Shown: piece after piece, positions 51,901 through 64,000 of the stretch
How positions within the stretch are numbered: the stretch's first letter is position 1
Layout of the letters: each line of letters opens with the position of its first letter
Assembly (NCBI GenBank): GCA_033980235.1
Contig: CM067067.1
Span: forward strand, 21,697,903-21,761,902
From: Diadema setosum
Taxonomy: Eukaryota > Echinodermata > Echinoidea > Diadematoida > Diadematidae
DNA length: 64,000 bases
Direction: 5' to 3'
The notes under the pieces: generated by a model
Seen by the model: only the letters and a program-made list of their open reading frames with translations
What the model was told of the DNA's origin: nothing
Databases searched by the model: none
Position numbers and translations under genes: made by a program

Positions 51901-53006
51901 GTGTATGTGTGTGGTATGTGGTGTGTGATGTGTGTGTGTGTGTTTGCCATCGTTTCCGGTCGATAGTTAGTAAATCAAGAGAATTGCTTAAGGTATAGGC
52001 CTACTCAGAATTTACGTAGTTGAGACTGAAACGAATGACGAGTAGCAAGACAGTCAAATTCATTTCTTTTTCTCTTTATCTCTCGTGGCAAAAGTGCAAG
52101 TTGCATCGAGGCCGCTTGACTCACAAATTAGTGAACATACATATATGTTTACTAATGTATATATATAAAACACAAATATGCGTATATAAAAATGTTGTGT
52201 GTGAATGTAGCCATATGTATGAATACAGGTAGATGTTCGCAGAAGGAGAAAGATTACATAATAAATCTTTAGATTTCACTTTAACTTGCGTCAGTTCGTC
52301 AATATATCTCGAGTAGATGTGAACTTATCCGTTTCCCCTCTGCCGACAAAAAAGAAACACTCTCCAACTTGGTACATGCAGTATATAATCATGCAGTTAC
52401 GTTTGGTGTCAATTACAGTCAAGCACTGCTCTCTGCATCGGGGGGGGGGGCAGACTTCAATTAATCACGATGAAAGAAAAGACGGCATTGTCATACTTCT
52501 TTATGTCCGTGGTCTTTACATTACGTTGCCATCCTTTTTCCCGTGTTAATGCAAGTTCTGTAAGCGCGCTAAGGTTTATGCCTCAACGTCATGAAATTGT
52601 AATTCTTTTAGGCTTCGCATTGATACAAAAAAAAATTAACTTCTCTACAAAGTCTTGTCATGCCGCTGAAACCAACTCATCGCTAATGAATTATTTGCAA
52701 TGACCGATGGGAGGGGAAGGGGGTAAGAAGGGGGTAGGGTCTGAATTGGTTTATTGACAAATATATATTGTCACGCCAATAACATGGCCGCATGGTATCT
52801 AGCGGATGTAACCTCAGGTATATGTGCCAGCTTAATAGAGGTGCTCGTTTTCTTCCTTCCAAGGACAAGCAAATTTGTTTGCTAGTACTTGTTTGTTTAT
52901 TTGTATGTTTATTTGTTTGTTTTGAAGTATGTACTATAAAGGAAGAGCAGCCCACGCCAAGGCGTGGGTGTCACGCGTGCGCCAACGCACTTGCTGCAGA
53001 ACCGGA

Positions 53007-53012
53007 AACACA

Positions 53013-53043
<31 letters not shown>
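53007..53043. repeat. (CA)n microsatellite
   Basis: About 17 CA units. (AAC)n follows at 53315-53360 and (CT)n at 53612-53646. Confidence 0.9.
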
Positions 53044-53607
53044 TTCTGTTCGAAGGCATCAAAAATCCAAATGTTAAAGAACAAAGCACTTAAAAACTTA
53101 CTGAATTCCTCAACTTTCATAGAATTTCGCCAGGAGATGCCTGTTGGGGAAAAATACGACAGACTTCTACCCAATTAAACAAATTAGAAAACACACACGC
53201 ACACACAAAAAAAAAGAAGAAGAAAAATGATAATAATTACCAAAAATTTTCGCGACTCCTGCAAGACCTATCTAGCCAAATAGAATCCTGACAATGTTCC
53301 CCTTTATTTTGAAAACAACAACAATAACAACAACAACAACAACAACAACAACCACAACAACATCAAAATCAGGAACCAAAGTTGAATAGATCATGTGACA
53401 GTAGAACGTACAAGCTCTGTGTTGGTTACTATGTCGATGTTACTGATATCACTTAGCGGTTCAACGCACATTACGGAATGTAGTTCTTTAGTCAAGAAAT
53501 TAGTAGTGCAACCATAATTTTCAACATATTTTCAAGCTATTTCGTATTCCATTACTGCCTTTTTTTTAAACAAATAACCAACATGATTCAAATTGTAAAT
53601 AATGCAA

Positions 53608-53650
<43 letters not shown>

Positions 53651-54809
53651 ATATTTCATGAGTTCGTCATGAAGCCAAATAACCGTAAAACACAGTCATT
53701 AACAGTACGGAAAGCAAAGCAAAAGCAAACCAACATGACCAAAGAGAAATATTGACGTCATAGTTACCATTGATTTTGAGGCTAACTGAGATAGGGCAAA
53801 GTGATATGTAAACCTGTTTTGTATAATCAATCTAATAAATCTTCGTTCATGCGTAAGTAGTGAGTAATTTGATATTCGCAGAAATCCACCGCTGCAGACA
53901 CTTTGTAAAAGAAACAAACAAATAATGTTTATGGACCTAATAGAACGCAGAAATCCATTCGCTCTTAATATCAAAATAACTGGCGTGCATGACTGACATC
54001 AACAGATATAATGTTGTTAGATTTAACGTTCCCGACGTAATTATTATACCAATATTTTCATCTGCACAACTCGATGGAACATTATGACTATTTCAGTAGA
54101 AGGGGAGAGTTAAACGTACTTTGGTTTGCATAGGACGAATCCGTTACACTCCCTATACAGGCATTGAACGGGACAAATCCTTAAGACGCGTACATCGCTT
54201 GTTCACAAGAGACTGTGTTGGGGATAGACAGACAAAATAACAGGAAAAGCGCAGGGGAGAAAACAAGAGAGAAAAAACAAACAAACAAAGCACATCGAAT
54301 GCGGGCAAGGCAAGTGATCGATGATAATATTTGTTCTTGCTCTATCCTGTCCACCCTGCTAATCGTCATCTTAAAATGCGCAGCGCTGTCCCCGCCGGTG
54401 GTATTTCGTTCAAAATTGCCGCAAACTTCTGGCTGTCGCTTCCAATTTGGCGGGCGCTCCGGTACGCTCTTGGCACGGACTCAAGTAAACCGTTCAGTGT
54501 TTTGTTCATTACAATGGCCGCGGAGAGACATTTTGTGTGTCTTGTGTGTGTGTGTGTGTGTGTTCGAGTGTTTGTGTGTGTGTTTGAGCGTTCGTGTGTG
54601 TGTGATTGGCTCTCTTTCTCTACTTCTATGAAATCACCGCCCCTCCCCCCGCAACCCGCTTGACTTGTCACGATAATGAATAGAGTAGTCTGTATGGTAT
54701 AAACGAATGATAATCTGTGTATGTATTAAAACTAATCTGTGCGTGGACGTGGTACACGATTTGAACAAAAGTCTTCTCTCATCTGTCACTTTGTTGTCAT
54801 TCTCTCCGC

Positions 54810-54845
<36 letters not shown>

Positions 54846-54846
54846 G
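54810..54846. repeat. (GTCT)n microsatellite
   Basis: About eight GTCT units. Confidence 0.9.
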
Positions 54847-55120
54847 TGCCTGTCTCCCTCCCTTCCTAGATTTCTCCCAATTTCCATGGAAAGTAGGAGA
54901 TTGTCCGTTTCTCTATCTCTTTAACTTTAACTCTTGACCTTTTCTTTATATACGCTTTTGTATTATCAGTGTTATTACTGTCTGTATACCTGCTTTGTAC
55001 CTTCACTGGTAATGTCTTGTCTTACAAAGTGTCATTTTTTCCCTGTTTGTCTCTGCGGCCATTTTTCTCTTCAGTATAACTCTTTAGGTCGATAACACTA
55101 AACAGCGCAAAAAAAGTAAC

Positions 55121-55230
55121 TTGCTCTCTCTGTCTCTCTCTCTCTCAATCTCTCCATCTATCTATCTATCTATCTATCTATCCTTCTATCTTTATATCTG
55201 TCTATATTTCATTTCATTTCATTTCATTTA
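55121..55230. repeat. (CT)n, (CTAT)n and (ATTTC)n tracts
   Basis: A CT run, then about eight CTAT units, then four to five ATTTC units at about 55205-55229. An (AT)n tract lies at 55480-55511. Confidence 0.85.
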
Positions 55231-55475
55231 TTTCATTTCCAGCAATGCAAAACATTTACATACACAAAAGACAATATCAATACAATTAACAAGTACAAGT
55301 AACAAGGAAAAATACGTGAAATTAGCAATACTACGCATCACACCAGCAAATGTAATTGAATTACAATTAAAGTTGCAGGAAATGGAGGAGACGTGGTGAA
55401 AAGCCAAGCTTGTATTTTGCAATCTCCTCTTGGACAAAAAAAAAACAACCTAAATAACATCAAGGAAGCAAGTTG

Positions 55476-55519
<44 letters not shown>

Positions 55520-56969
55520 TACAGACTTATACAAACAAACGAACAGACGGACAAACAAACACAAGCTCTCTTGTTAAAGCGGAGAGAGAGAAACAGACTG
55601 AAGGAAAAGGAGGAGAACGATCCATCTATCTATCTGATCTTTCCATCTATCTCTCATTTCTTTCTATCTATTGATCTATCTCTATCTTTATCATTTCTCT
55701 AAAATTAGATTGAATTGGTATTGCTTACAGCTTTTTTTTCTCTTCATTTCATTCCTTTCCCCCTTTCACTGTTCACTCGTTTCTTTAGTTGTTGTTGGTT
55801 TTTTTTCTCCCGTGGCAAGAGTTTCCCATGCACCCACTTATATCTTTTCTTTCTCTCACGTCACATCTGATCTGCGGCCACCGCAGTGCCTTTGTGCGTG
55901 GCCTGACCGCTTCCACAAGCAACACGGCCAAGGAAATTAGTAGATCCAGGCTGGATCACTTCAAATGTTTATCTTATCATTTCGTCTACATAATATGGCA
56001 CGTTGTTACCCTACACGTCAAAGGCGAGAAAACTACACAATTTATACAGCAATGAGTCTGTTAACAAAATGAGGTTTTACAAACATCATCCTTCTCCCAT
56101 ATGGATCAGAAAAGAGCGGAGGGGAAACGGAGGGAGAAATTATAGACTAATGACGTCATCAGGAATTCCTCTGCGCGATGTTATTGCGTCATGAGTCATC
56201 CAAACACAATTTACTCGAGCGTTTACAGAGGGCGTTCTTTGTCATTTTGAATGTTGAATTTGTTGCTAAGATGAGGTCTTCCAGAAAAGCCCTAACAAAA
56301 TTCCCCCAGCCTCTCCGCATCCCCAAAAGCTCCAGAATGTCGAAATACGACATTATCATTGCCATGGCATCCCAGAGGCGGCCGTAAAAATTGAAAGTTC
56401 TGCAAGCACGCGAAAACTATGTTTTGGCTTTAAAGCTGAACACTGCCTGGTTCTTTCTCTCTCTTTCTCTCTCTGTCTCTCTCTCTCTCTCTCTGCTCTC
56501 TGACTTCACACAGTTTTGTGCAATAAAGATACAAGAGACATGTGATCTGATTTTGGAGTTGCATTTCAGTCAAATGGTTTGGTTGAATTTCACCTTTTGA
56601 TGGATGAGTATTACATAATATTACACAATACCTCTCTCTTTCTTTGTTTTGTAGTATATAATCCTGTTTTTTTTTTTATCTGGGGTTCTTTTTTTTTTTG
56701 GGGGGGGGGGTCGTTTCATTCCATTTTTTCATGTTGTCGTTGTGTTTTTCCTTCTGTACTGAAACCTGAGGCTAAAAAGGAAATTTAATCTAAAACTGTT
56801 ACAATTCTTTTTGAATAATCGGCCCCAATAGTAAAGAAGGGCCACTCTGGGTTCTTAGATTAGTGCAACTCGTCAGTGCTCGTGCGAATAGTTAATTTTC
56901 TTATCTTACATCTGGTCAATCATTGTCACGTCAGACATTCACTGAATTGAGACTAATAGTGAGACTATA

Positions 56970-57853
56970 CAGTATGTCCCAAAAATAATTACAACGGGTG
57001 CCTCCGCAATGATATCTTTAAAAATAGTGAATCAATCTAAATACAAATTCAGGGTAAGAAACTATAACTCATAGCCCACATCTTACAGAAAACCCCACTT
57101 GATTTGCTTCAGTGGTCAAAGAGAAATACGGAATTTTGTAGAGGATGTCGGGAATCTCTTCTGTCCAAGTTCTGTCTATTATTCACACACAAGATCATCG
57201 AAATGCTAAACTCGGAAGAATCCGATTCATGACATGCTTTACAAGAATCCACATTTCTCTGTGACCACTTAATCAAATCGAATGGGGATTTCTGCAAAAT
57301 AGAGCTAAAATGTTATATTTTAATACCCTGAAGTAGTATTTAAGAAATTAAATCATATTGGGCGTTATCAGTGCGAAAATTTAATTGTAATTTTTTTTGG
57401 GGGGGACATACTGCATTAAGTCGCCAAAAAAATTACAATCAGATTTTCGATATGATAGCACCCAATATGATCAACCTGTCGAAGTGCTACTTCAGGGTCT
57501 TAAGATATAACATCTTAGCTCTATTTTGCAGAAAACTCCATTCAATTTGGTTAAGTGGTCACAGAGAAATGGGGATTGTTCTAAAGCATGTCATGAGTTG
57601 GATTCTTCTAATTTTAGCAATTTAATGCTCTTGTGTGTGGTGTGAATGATAGACAGAATTTGGACAGAAGAGATTCCCGATATAAAAAATCCCTCATTTC
57701 TCTTTGACCACTGAAGCAAATCGAATGGGATTTTCTGTAAGATGTGGGCAATTAGTTATATTTTCATACCCTGAATTTGTATTTATATTGATTCACTATT
57801 TTTAAAGATATCATTGCGGAGGGCCTTGTTGTAATTTTTTTTGGGACATACTG
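56970..57853. mobile_element. 884-bp mariner-like giant palindrome (two inverted units)
   Basis: The left end is CAGTATGTCCCAAAAATAAT and the right end is its complement, both flanked by TA, as in Tc1/mariner elements. The complement of the right half matches the left half along its full length with scattered mismatches (shared GCAATGATATCTTTAAAAAT, CTTACAGAAAA, GGTCAAAGAGAAAT, TCTGTGACCACTTAA). At the centre (57383-57413) a further mariner-type end (TTTGGGGGGGACATACTG) appears, so the structure is two units of about 440 bp in inverted orientation. No transposase. Confidence 0.8.
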
Positions 57854-57892
57854 TACTATACACTAGACTCAGTCATTCAAGTGCACAATGTA

Positions 57893-58436
57893 CACTAAAA
57901 AAAAAAAAAATCGGGTGTTAAATGTGAAACACGGAGCTGGTGTTAATTTCTGGTGCTCATTTGTGGTGCTAGATTAATACCTCCGGATGTCACTTTTAAG
58001 TATATAACTATTCTATTACAGGTAAATAATTACTGGTTTTCTTGTTGATTTTGAACTTCAACAAGACGAACAAGAACTTTGCAACAAAGTTTTTCATTTT
58101 AGAAAAAAAAAAGTTGTAAATACATTTACACCAAAGTAACACCAGATGGTGTGGCCTCCTTATTGACACTGGGCTGGTTTTATACCTCTGGCATTAACAC
58201 CAGCAATGTCAAGTCAACAACACGATGTGTAGTGTCATTGTCAGTGTCATAGTGTCATTGTCAAAATATCACCATTTACAGTGTCAAATTAACACCACAA
58301 AGTGCCAGATGAACACTTTTCAACACCGTCAAAGCATACTTTGTACACCTGTCAGTGTGGTTCACCTCTATTGACACTTGATCGGTGGAGATCTAACACC
58401 CATGGTGTTAAATCTATCACCGCTCTTTTTGCAGTG
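57893..58436. mobile_element. Repeat-rich inverted element with CACT...AGTG ends
   Basis: The left end is GTACACTAAAAAA...GGTGTTAAAT and the right end ATTTAACACC-type sequence followed by TTTTTGCAGTGTAC. The interior is dense in TAACACC/GGTGTTA and CAGTGTCA/GTGTCATTGTC motifs. It lies only 40 bp after the mariner-like palindrome. The superfamily is uncertain. Confidence 0.5.
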
Positions 58437-58518
58437 TACGTATAGGTAGGATATCCCGGCAAGGTATTCATGGTATTGTAACGCAATCTTCTATACGGAC
58501 TGGTACAATATCGAGCCA

Positions 58519-58979
58519 CTAAAGGGGGCGTTCCAGACGATTGTCATAATTTCACATCTACATAAATCAACAGCTCCATGTATAGATTTGTGGAATTTAT
58601 TGTGGTTCTTGAGCAGAGAAACAATACTTTGAAAAACCTTTAACAAATTACACTGAACAAGGATGATGACATAGGAGGTTCACATATTTCAGAAATTTAG
58701 CAGTGTAATTCCATTACAATACCGCTTGTTTGCGAGTTCACCTGCGTATAATCTATGCATGCCTTTTCTTTTGTTCTGCTTCCTTGAGCCCTAACTCACG
58801 AATTCTTATGGTGACCCTGCCATGTCATCATCATTGTTCATGGCAATTTGTTATAAATTTCGAAAATATTCTTTTTCTTTATCCCGATTATCATAAATTC
58901 TGAAACTCTGTCCTCAGTATAACCAATTTATAGTTGTTCAAATGTAAAAATCTGAAAATCATCCGGAAGTCTCCTTTAA
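58519..58979. mobile_element. TTAA-type mini-transposon, family B, copy 2
   Basis: It aligns with 11190-11628 from CCAGACGATTGTCATAATTT to CTGAAAATCATCCGGAAGTC. The left flank is CTAA (a mutated TTAA) and the right is TTAA. A short insertion near 58615-58650 distinguishes it. Confidence 0.8.
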
Positions 58980-59879
58980 ACAAAGCAAACTAGACGAACA
59001 AAGAAGTCTTCCCTTGTGTCCCTGGCTGTACCAGGTGACAACTAACTTGATATTTGGTCAAATCTGGAGAGTAAATGAGGTTGGCTGTTCAATTACGTTT
59101 TCCACTTCATACAACAATTTGAAATAGATTGTAATACTAGCCAGACAAAAAAAAAAACAACAACAACACACGAATATAAACAAGGAAAACTAGCGTCCTT
59201 CAACCCCTCAGTGATACGATGGGTACCGGTACTTATAAATCTGAAGTGATAAAAGAACACTGATATAACACTGACAAAGGGAAATACGAGACAATGGCAT
59301 ATGTCCTCTCTTTTGAAGAGTCAATACCACTTCACTGCATCTGTAATTGGCGTTATTGCCATTTTTGAGATGATTGGAACATGCGGGGTTTTTTTTTTTG
59401 TTTTTTTTTTTTACTATTTCGCAAATGCCCATCGGCCTTCGTCAAGTCGAAATCCAGTAAAGACATGGAATAGCTCAATCACGCTTTGCTCATACATATC
59501 TTATACAACATGATTTTCAACAGAATAATCAATATGATGAAAGTGTAATAGCCTTAAATGGTTCTGTAACAAGCAGATCATATCGAAATAGAAGTAAGAA
59601 TATCTAAATCTCAACAAGATCTTGTTATCAAACTCGCTATCGTTATTTCCAACTTGCAAATGATTTAAACAAAAGATAAGCATGACCATAATGTCATCCG
59701 GGAAATGCTATTACTTGGGAATGTGGATATACAGTGCGACTGGTTTTGGGAAGACAATTGAAGAGTTTTCATTATGTTTCAGATAATTATATTTGCAATA
59801 TAATCATGATATAATCTACTCAGTGTCCTACTCGTTGTAGATTAATCTTAAAACCTTTGGAATTCATCGACCCCTCATA

Positions 59880-60050
59880 TCAATTTACAAAGACCCAGTA
59901 GCGTCCGGTGACTGTGTTGGCCCGCGATAGAATCGATCATCCGCTGCTGCCCACCGCCACCGGGGTACCTCCGAAAACCGCGACTAGCACGGGCCTGCGT
60001 GTATGCTGCCTATGTAAGGCAGTACTTAATTTGTCACGGGACTCCCGAAT
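59880..60050. other. CpG-rich patch before the possible last exon
   Basis: GC-rich in an AT-rich setting (GGCCCGCGATAGAATCGATC, CCACCGCCACCGGGGTACC). Neither strand gives a splice-bounded frame I can defend. It may be regulatory or a repeat fragment. Confidence 0.3.
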
Positions 60051-60205
60051 ATAGCCGTGCTGTGCCAACCTCCGCAATACACAGCCTTCCCAAGAAACAG
60101 AGGTTTTAGGGAGATTTTCAAAAGTGATTCTCTTTTCTCTCTTTTAACTGTCCATGACATCAAGGAACCTTGGACAATTCTGATTTTCTTTTTCCTTTCT
60201 AACAG

Positions 60206-60216
60206 GGGAGTGGTGA
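60206..60216 (+). CDS. Possible last coding codons of the neuropeptide precursor (alternative 3' exon)
   Basis: A strong acceptor (TCTTTTTCCTTTCTAACAG, with a CTGAT branch-like site at 60179-60183) opens at 60206. Spliced to the donor at 48783 in phase 1 it yields Arg-Glu-Trp and then TGA, so the exon would be almost entirely 3' UTR. Another frame stays open to 60308 (RPNRATPAVINRP...), but it needs a phase-2 donor that I do not see. The nearest downstream AATAAA is at 62312, implying a 3' UTR of about 2.1 kb. Support is only splice-site quality and the intact GTGAGT at the upstream exon end. Confidence 0.35.
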
Positions 60217-60914
60217 GAACGGAGCCTCATCCAGCACTTTCGTATCGCCCAAACAGAGCTACACCAGCCGTCATCAATCGTCCAACAGAGCCGGAGATTC
60301 TAACGTGACCCAACGTGACCTCTTCCACATCCGTCTTGCCCCGCCCACAGCAGCTCGTCTGACCAATCACCATGTCCGTTTCGATGTTTCCATGGATACG
60401 AACTGATGCTGCGCCTTGCCTTTTAGAATAAGACAAATCGAAACGACATATTTCTGTTATTGTTCTTTTTGTTATTATTATTATTGCTGCCTCGAGATTT
60501 TTTTTCTCTCTTTCTCTCAAGTTTCTGTAGCTTTTTGGATTAAGTAAGAGTAACCCAATAATGAATCAATCTTCAAGTAGTAAAGAATAACATAATCTAA
60601 TCAAGGCCAACTATATTTCAAAGAGATCGGCACACTTGTAAAGAAACATATGCATAACTGCAAGTATATGACTTTGTCGCTAGCTTAGCGTATATCAATA
60701 TCAACCGTTGCATTGCACTTGATCTAACGGGCCGAAACTTTTCGCTTGGAGCTGTAATTTTTCATTATGTTTACATCACTCGAGTGTGTGCAGTCATATA
60801 GTTGTTGGTATGTTGTTGTTTTTTTCATTTGTTTTGTTTTGGTGTTTTAAGACAGACATTATGGCATTAGAGCAATGACCGGAGCGCAATACACCATGTA
60901 GGAAACAAAATTGA

Positions 60915-60945
<31 letters not shown>

Positions 60946-61960
60946 AGCGGCTAACCCTTTACTGCTTCTGGGTCTGTGATCGTCTTTGAAATTTTGGGTG
61001 CGAAAATGGCGAGGTTTTCGATATGGCAGATGATCCTACAGATATGGCCTTTGTTGTTTTCGGGGGAAAACCAGAGATGTTTCGGGGCACATTACATCAC
61101 CTAGCAACCAGACTATGTTTGTGTATTTAAGTCTTCTGTTTTGTCGTTCATATACCCCTTTATTTGTGCAACGAAATTCGGTTTGTAAATGATCTGCCCA
61201 CTACGGCTGGGTTACGCTCACGTATCGCTACCAGTAACTTATGAGATATCTTCAAATATTACTGTCTTCTTTCTATTTAGAGAGAAAATTGTTATATTTG
61301 CTAAATATTTGTTTAAACAATGTGCGTAATCATTATACTTAGTATGCCACACTGCGTATGTGTGCGAGATGCTCATAGGTGATGTAATGTTGATGATGTA
61401 AACTTCAGTTTTCTAAAGCCAAGTGGTTTATACTCTTATTTCTCTGGAGGAAGTGAAATATTACGTAAGAGCCTAAAAATATGTTTTCGTGATAGGGCAG
61501 ATCCCAACAAGGAAAGAGTACAACCATTCCTTCCTTTTTCAATGTAGCTTATAAATTCCACATTTTCGAATTTATATACTGCGGAAATTGGTTGAATTCC
61601 TCAAAATTGCGCCTTGTAAATCAGCTAAAACTCTGTAAAAGCACGACCTCGATAATGACCTCATATTTTTTTCTTTCCTTTTCTTACGGGTGATATTGCT
61701 AACTCCAGTGCACGGAATAAGAGTGTAAATCCCTTTTCAGACTTACAAATGTAGAATCTGAAGACTATGGAGGAATTTAGTCTATAACCTGTCTCATATT
61801 GATTGTCTGGTAGTTCTTTTCAACTTACCTCTTTCCATATACTTTTTCTTCCTTTCTTTCTTGAGTTCACTCCCTCTTCTTTCACTCCCGTACACGTAGG
61901 TCAACTCACGCATACTCAAAATATTTTTCCTACTGGACGAAGAAAGCTGGTTTTATCAAA
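60217..61960. other. Possible 3' UTR, then noncoding DNA
   Basis: No gene is seen. It has a T27 run at about 60914-60940. The first AATAAA after 60216 is at 62312. Confidence 0.4.
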
Positions 61961-61961
61961 A

Positions 61962-62178
61962 TGATGGTTCCATGACATTTGCTCCTGCGACGATTGCTCT
62001 CATGAAATATCTGCACGCTTAGCCAAACATAAATTCTACCCACAAACATAACCCTAACCCTCATTCTTATCCTCACATCAAACTAGGCCTAAAACCCTAT
62101 CACAACCCTAACCCTAACTCTAAGTCCGTGAAGGAAATAAGGCCGGAGCAATTGTCGCACGACCAAATGTCGTGTCAC
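61962..62178. mobile_element. Mini-transposon with telomere-like (CCCTAA)n core
   Basis: Left arm GACATTTGCTCCTGCGACGA then TTGCTC; right arm is its near complement (GGAGCAATTGTCGCACGACC then AAATGTCG). Between the arms are degenerate CCCTAA units (ACCCTAACCC, AACCCTAACCCTAACTC). Confidence 0.7.
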
Positions 62179-62401
62179 TTAAAACGTTAAAGAACAAACA
62201 ACAAAACGACTCATAACAATAAGAGCTGGAGAGCTGGTGGTTATGCAGTTTCTTCGATGGGCCTGTTATTAGCCTATTGACCAGGGCGCATCAATATTAA
62301 AAACAGGACAAAATAAAGTCAGACAAATAATATATCAGATGTCATTTCTGATTTACCAAACATGTAGATTAATATTGGATTATGATTGCGTCAGACGCAT
62401 G

Positions 62402-62424
62402 TAAAAAAAAAAAAAAAAAAAAAA
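62402..62424. repeat. Poly-A tract
   Basis: About 23 consecutive A. It could be a retroelement tail, but no body was recognised. Confidence 0.8.
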
Positions 62425-62749
62425 ACCCGCAGCAAGTGAGTATACCATTGATCTTAGAGGGATTGATGATGAGAGAAAAGGAGGGTGTGTGTACTGTGGG
62501 TAATGCACATTAATACCCATCCAGGCGAAGCTGTTAGGGCCTCGATAAATGTTTTGTATTTACCGGTAAACTTTGTTACTCTTTGTCATGTCTTGTGGTA
62601 TATTCCTATTAATTTGGTGTACGAATGTAATTCGGTTACTAATATGTTACACACACAATTGCAAATCAAGATCTTCTCCTATATTCTACGCACCGTGAAG
62701 CGATTCATAAAACTGATAAAAATTGATGATATCTGTATGAAATCATAAA

Positions 62750-64000
62750 TTATAAATGATAATTGAAATCAAAAATAATAATTGTAAGAAAAATAACAAT
62801 AATAGTAATAAAGATAATCATAAACATCATGATAAAGATAATAACAACAACAACACGATACTTCTACTACTACGAATGATAATACTGAGAATGATAGTGG
62901 TAACAGTAATGATAATAATGAAAGAAACGACTACACATGCTAAAAGGCACAATATTTATGACTACGCTTGAAATAACAGCTGCAGTAACAATAATAAAAC
63001 ATTTCTAATTGTTTTATTAACATGAGGAGTAACGTAATTAAACAAATTTAAATGGAACTTGTGATTGTTACGTGTTGGACCTAATTATCAGATCCTGATA
63101 ATTTCACATACAGTACTCCGATGTATCGAGTTTTTCAATTCATATCTGATAGAGGTTAGACAATTTCTCGATCCTATCGTCCTATTGACTTACAGTCATG
63201 GTATAAGATAACCTGTTCTCAACGTTTGTAGGCACCATTCATAATGATTTTTGTAGGCCCCACTTTGAGAAGTCACTTCTCAGAAAACTAGTTTGCTCAA
63301 ACATCATCCAACATAAAACTATCATAATTTCTGAGGGCAATAAACCGAGGAAACTTTGTATTTGATATATTCTCAATATAACAGAGTTGTATGACATGAC
63401 AGAAAGAAAAAACAATAATCCACGTGTCTTTGATCTTCATTCAGATCTGTGGAGAATTGATTCTTTACATGGCAATCCGTGGAACATAGCAAGTTGAGGT
63501 AAACTCACTGTAATGAAAAAAAAAAATAAATATCAATTCCTATTTACGTTAGGAGTATCCATATTTGATGTGTGCTTGACCTCCGTAAAGGACTAACCAT
63601 AAGGAAGATTACGGCTAGTTTCCTACAGTCAATTTGCGAGGCAAAAAAGAATGACATTGCTGTAGAATACAGACGACTTTTGACTCGGCGATTGTTGTTG
63701 TCATGTCTGTACCATTTTGATCTTTGTTATTCTCTTCTTGTTTTATCACGAGCAACCTTGTACATTCAATACTGCTAGAAGTTACAACGAGCATGATTGA
63801 TTACTAATCTTGTTGAATGAGTGCGATGTCCCTAAAAGTCGAAGTGATATTATATGATACAGAAAAATCATTCTACACTTTTGATTACGAAACAATGCTC
63901 CCACTGTTAATAGACATGTGTCATTATCGTCCCTTCAGAGAAACGCCAACACGTGTTACAAAAGAAATACACATACACAATAAAATACACGCACACACAC
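62750..64000. other. Noncoding right end
   Basis: An AAT/AAC/GAT-rich simple stretch at 62750-62995, then AT-rich sequence. The short frames there show no recognisable protein. The window ends in a CA-rich run. Confidence 0.5.

Noticed and set aside
60057..60308. 83-codon frame ending NRPTEPEILT
   Set aside because: It runs through a strong pyrimidine tract and acceptor, and its frame does not fit the upstream phase-1 donor.
62041..62122. Interstitial telomere as a chromosome-fusion scar
   Set aside because: The CCCTAA units sit between inverted arms of a mini-transposon, which explains them better.

Overview
The window is AT-rich animal DNA full of microsatellites, small inverted-repeat transposons and tRNA-derived repeats. 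No operon, Shine-Dalgarno site or long uninterrupted reading frame is visible. Splice signals are of ordinary animal type (GT-AG with long pyrimidine tracts). The dense TTAA-flanked mini-transposons, the frequent TTCGGAATAACGAACC-type palindromes and the neuropeptide gene fit a marine deuterostome invertebrate, most likely an echinoderm. That placement is inference, and I cannot name the species.

I find one well-supported protein-coding gene, on the + strand, in four coding exons spread over at least 24.6 kb: 24159-24239, 30269-30320, 44535-44621 and 48636-48790. A possible extra 3' exon starts at 60206. The exon phases join without a break. The result is a secretory precursor of about 124 residues with a signal peptide, then a dibasic site, then a 16-residue peptide followed by Gly-Lys-Arg (NKANNDWTQIHALGGM-amide after processing), and a long C-terminal region. 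None of this is visible in a simple ORF scan, because the exons are 52-155 nt long and the exon carrying the bioactive peptide is only 87 nt. The peptide does not clearly match a family I can name. A Trp...His...Leu...Met-amide layout gives a weak hint of bombesin/GRP/neuromedin-B.

Layout: 1-24139 is upstream of the first coding exon. It holds a 1.1-kb inverted-repeat transposon, palindromic mini-transposons, tRNA-like SINE relics, a LINE-like 3' tail and microsatellites. A 5'-UTR exon must end somewhere upstream, because a strong splice acceptor sits 19 nt before the ATG; I could not place that exon. Intron 1 (6.0 kb) has two mini-transposons, a perfect 131-bp tandem duplication and a LINE-like tail. 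Intron 2 (14.2 kb) has a 330-bp perfect-ended foldback element, three other mini-transposons and large AT/GT/CTAT microsatellites. Intron 3 (4.0 kb) holds a 1.7-kb foldback element made of degenerate ~180-bp units arranged in two opposing arrays. From 48.8 to 60.2 kb there is an 884-bp mariner-like giant palindrome and two further elements. The last 3.7 kb holds a mini-transposon with telomere-like repeats in its core.

The mobile elements fall into repeated families: three different TTAA-flanked families each occur twice in this window. A tiny palindrome of about 26-31 bp appears to have inserted twice with 7-bp target duplications.
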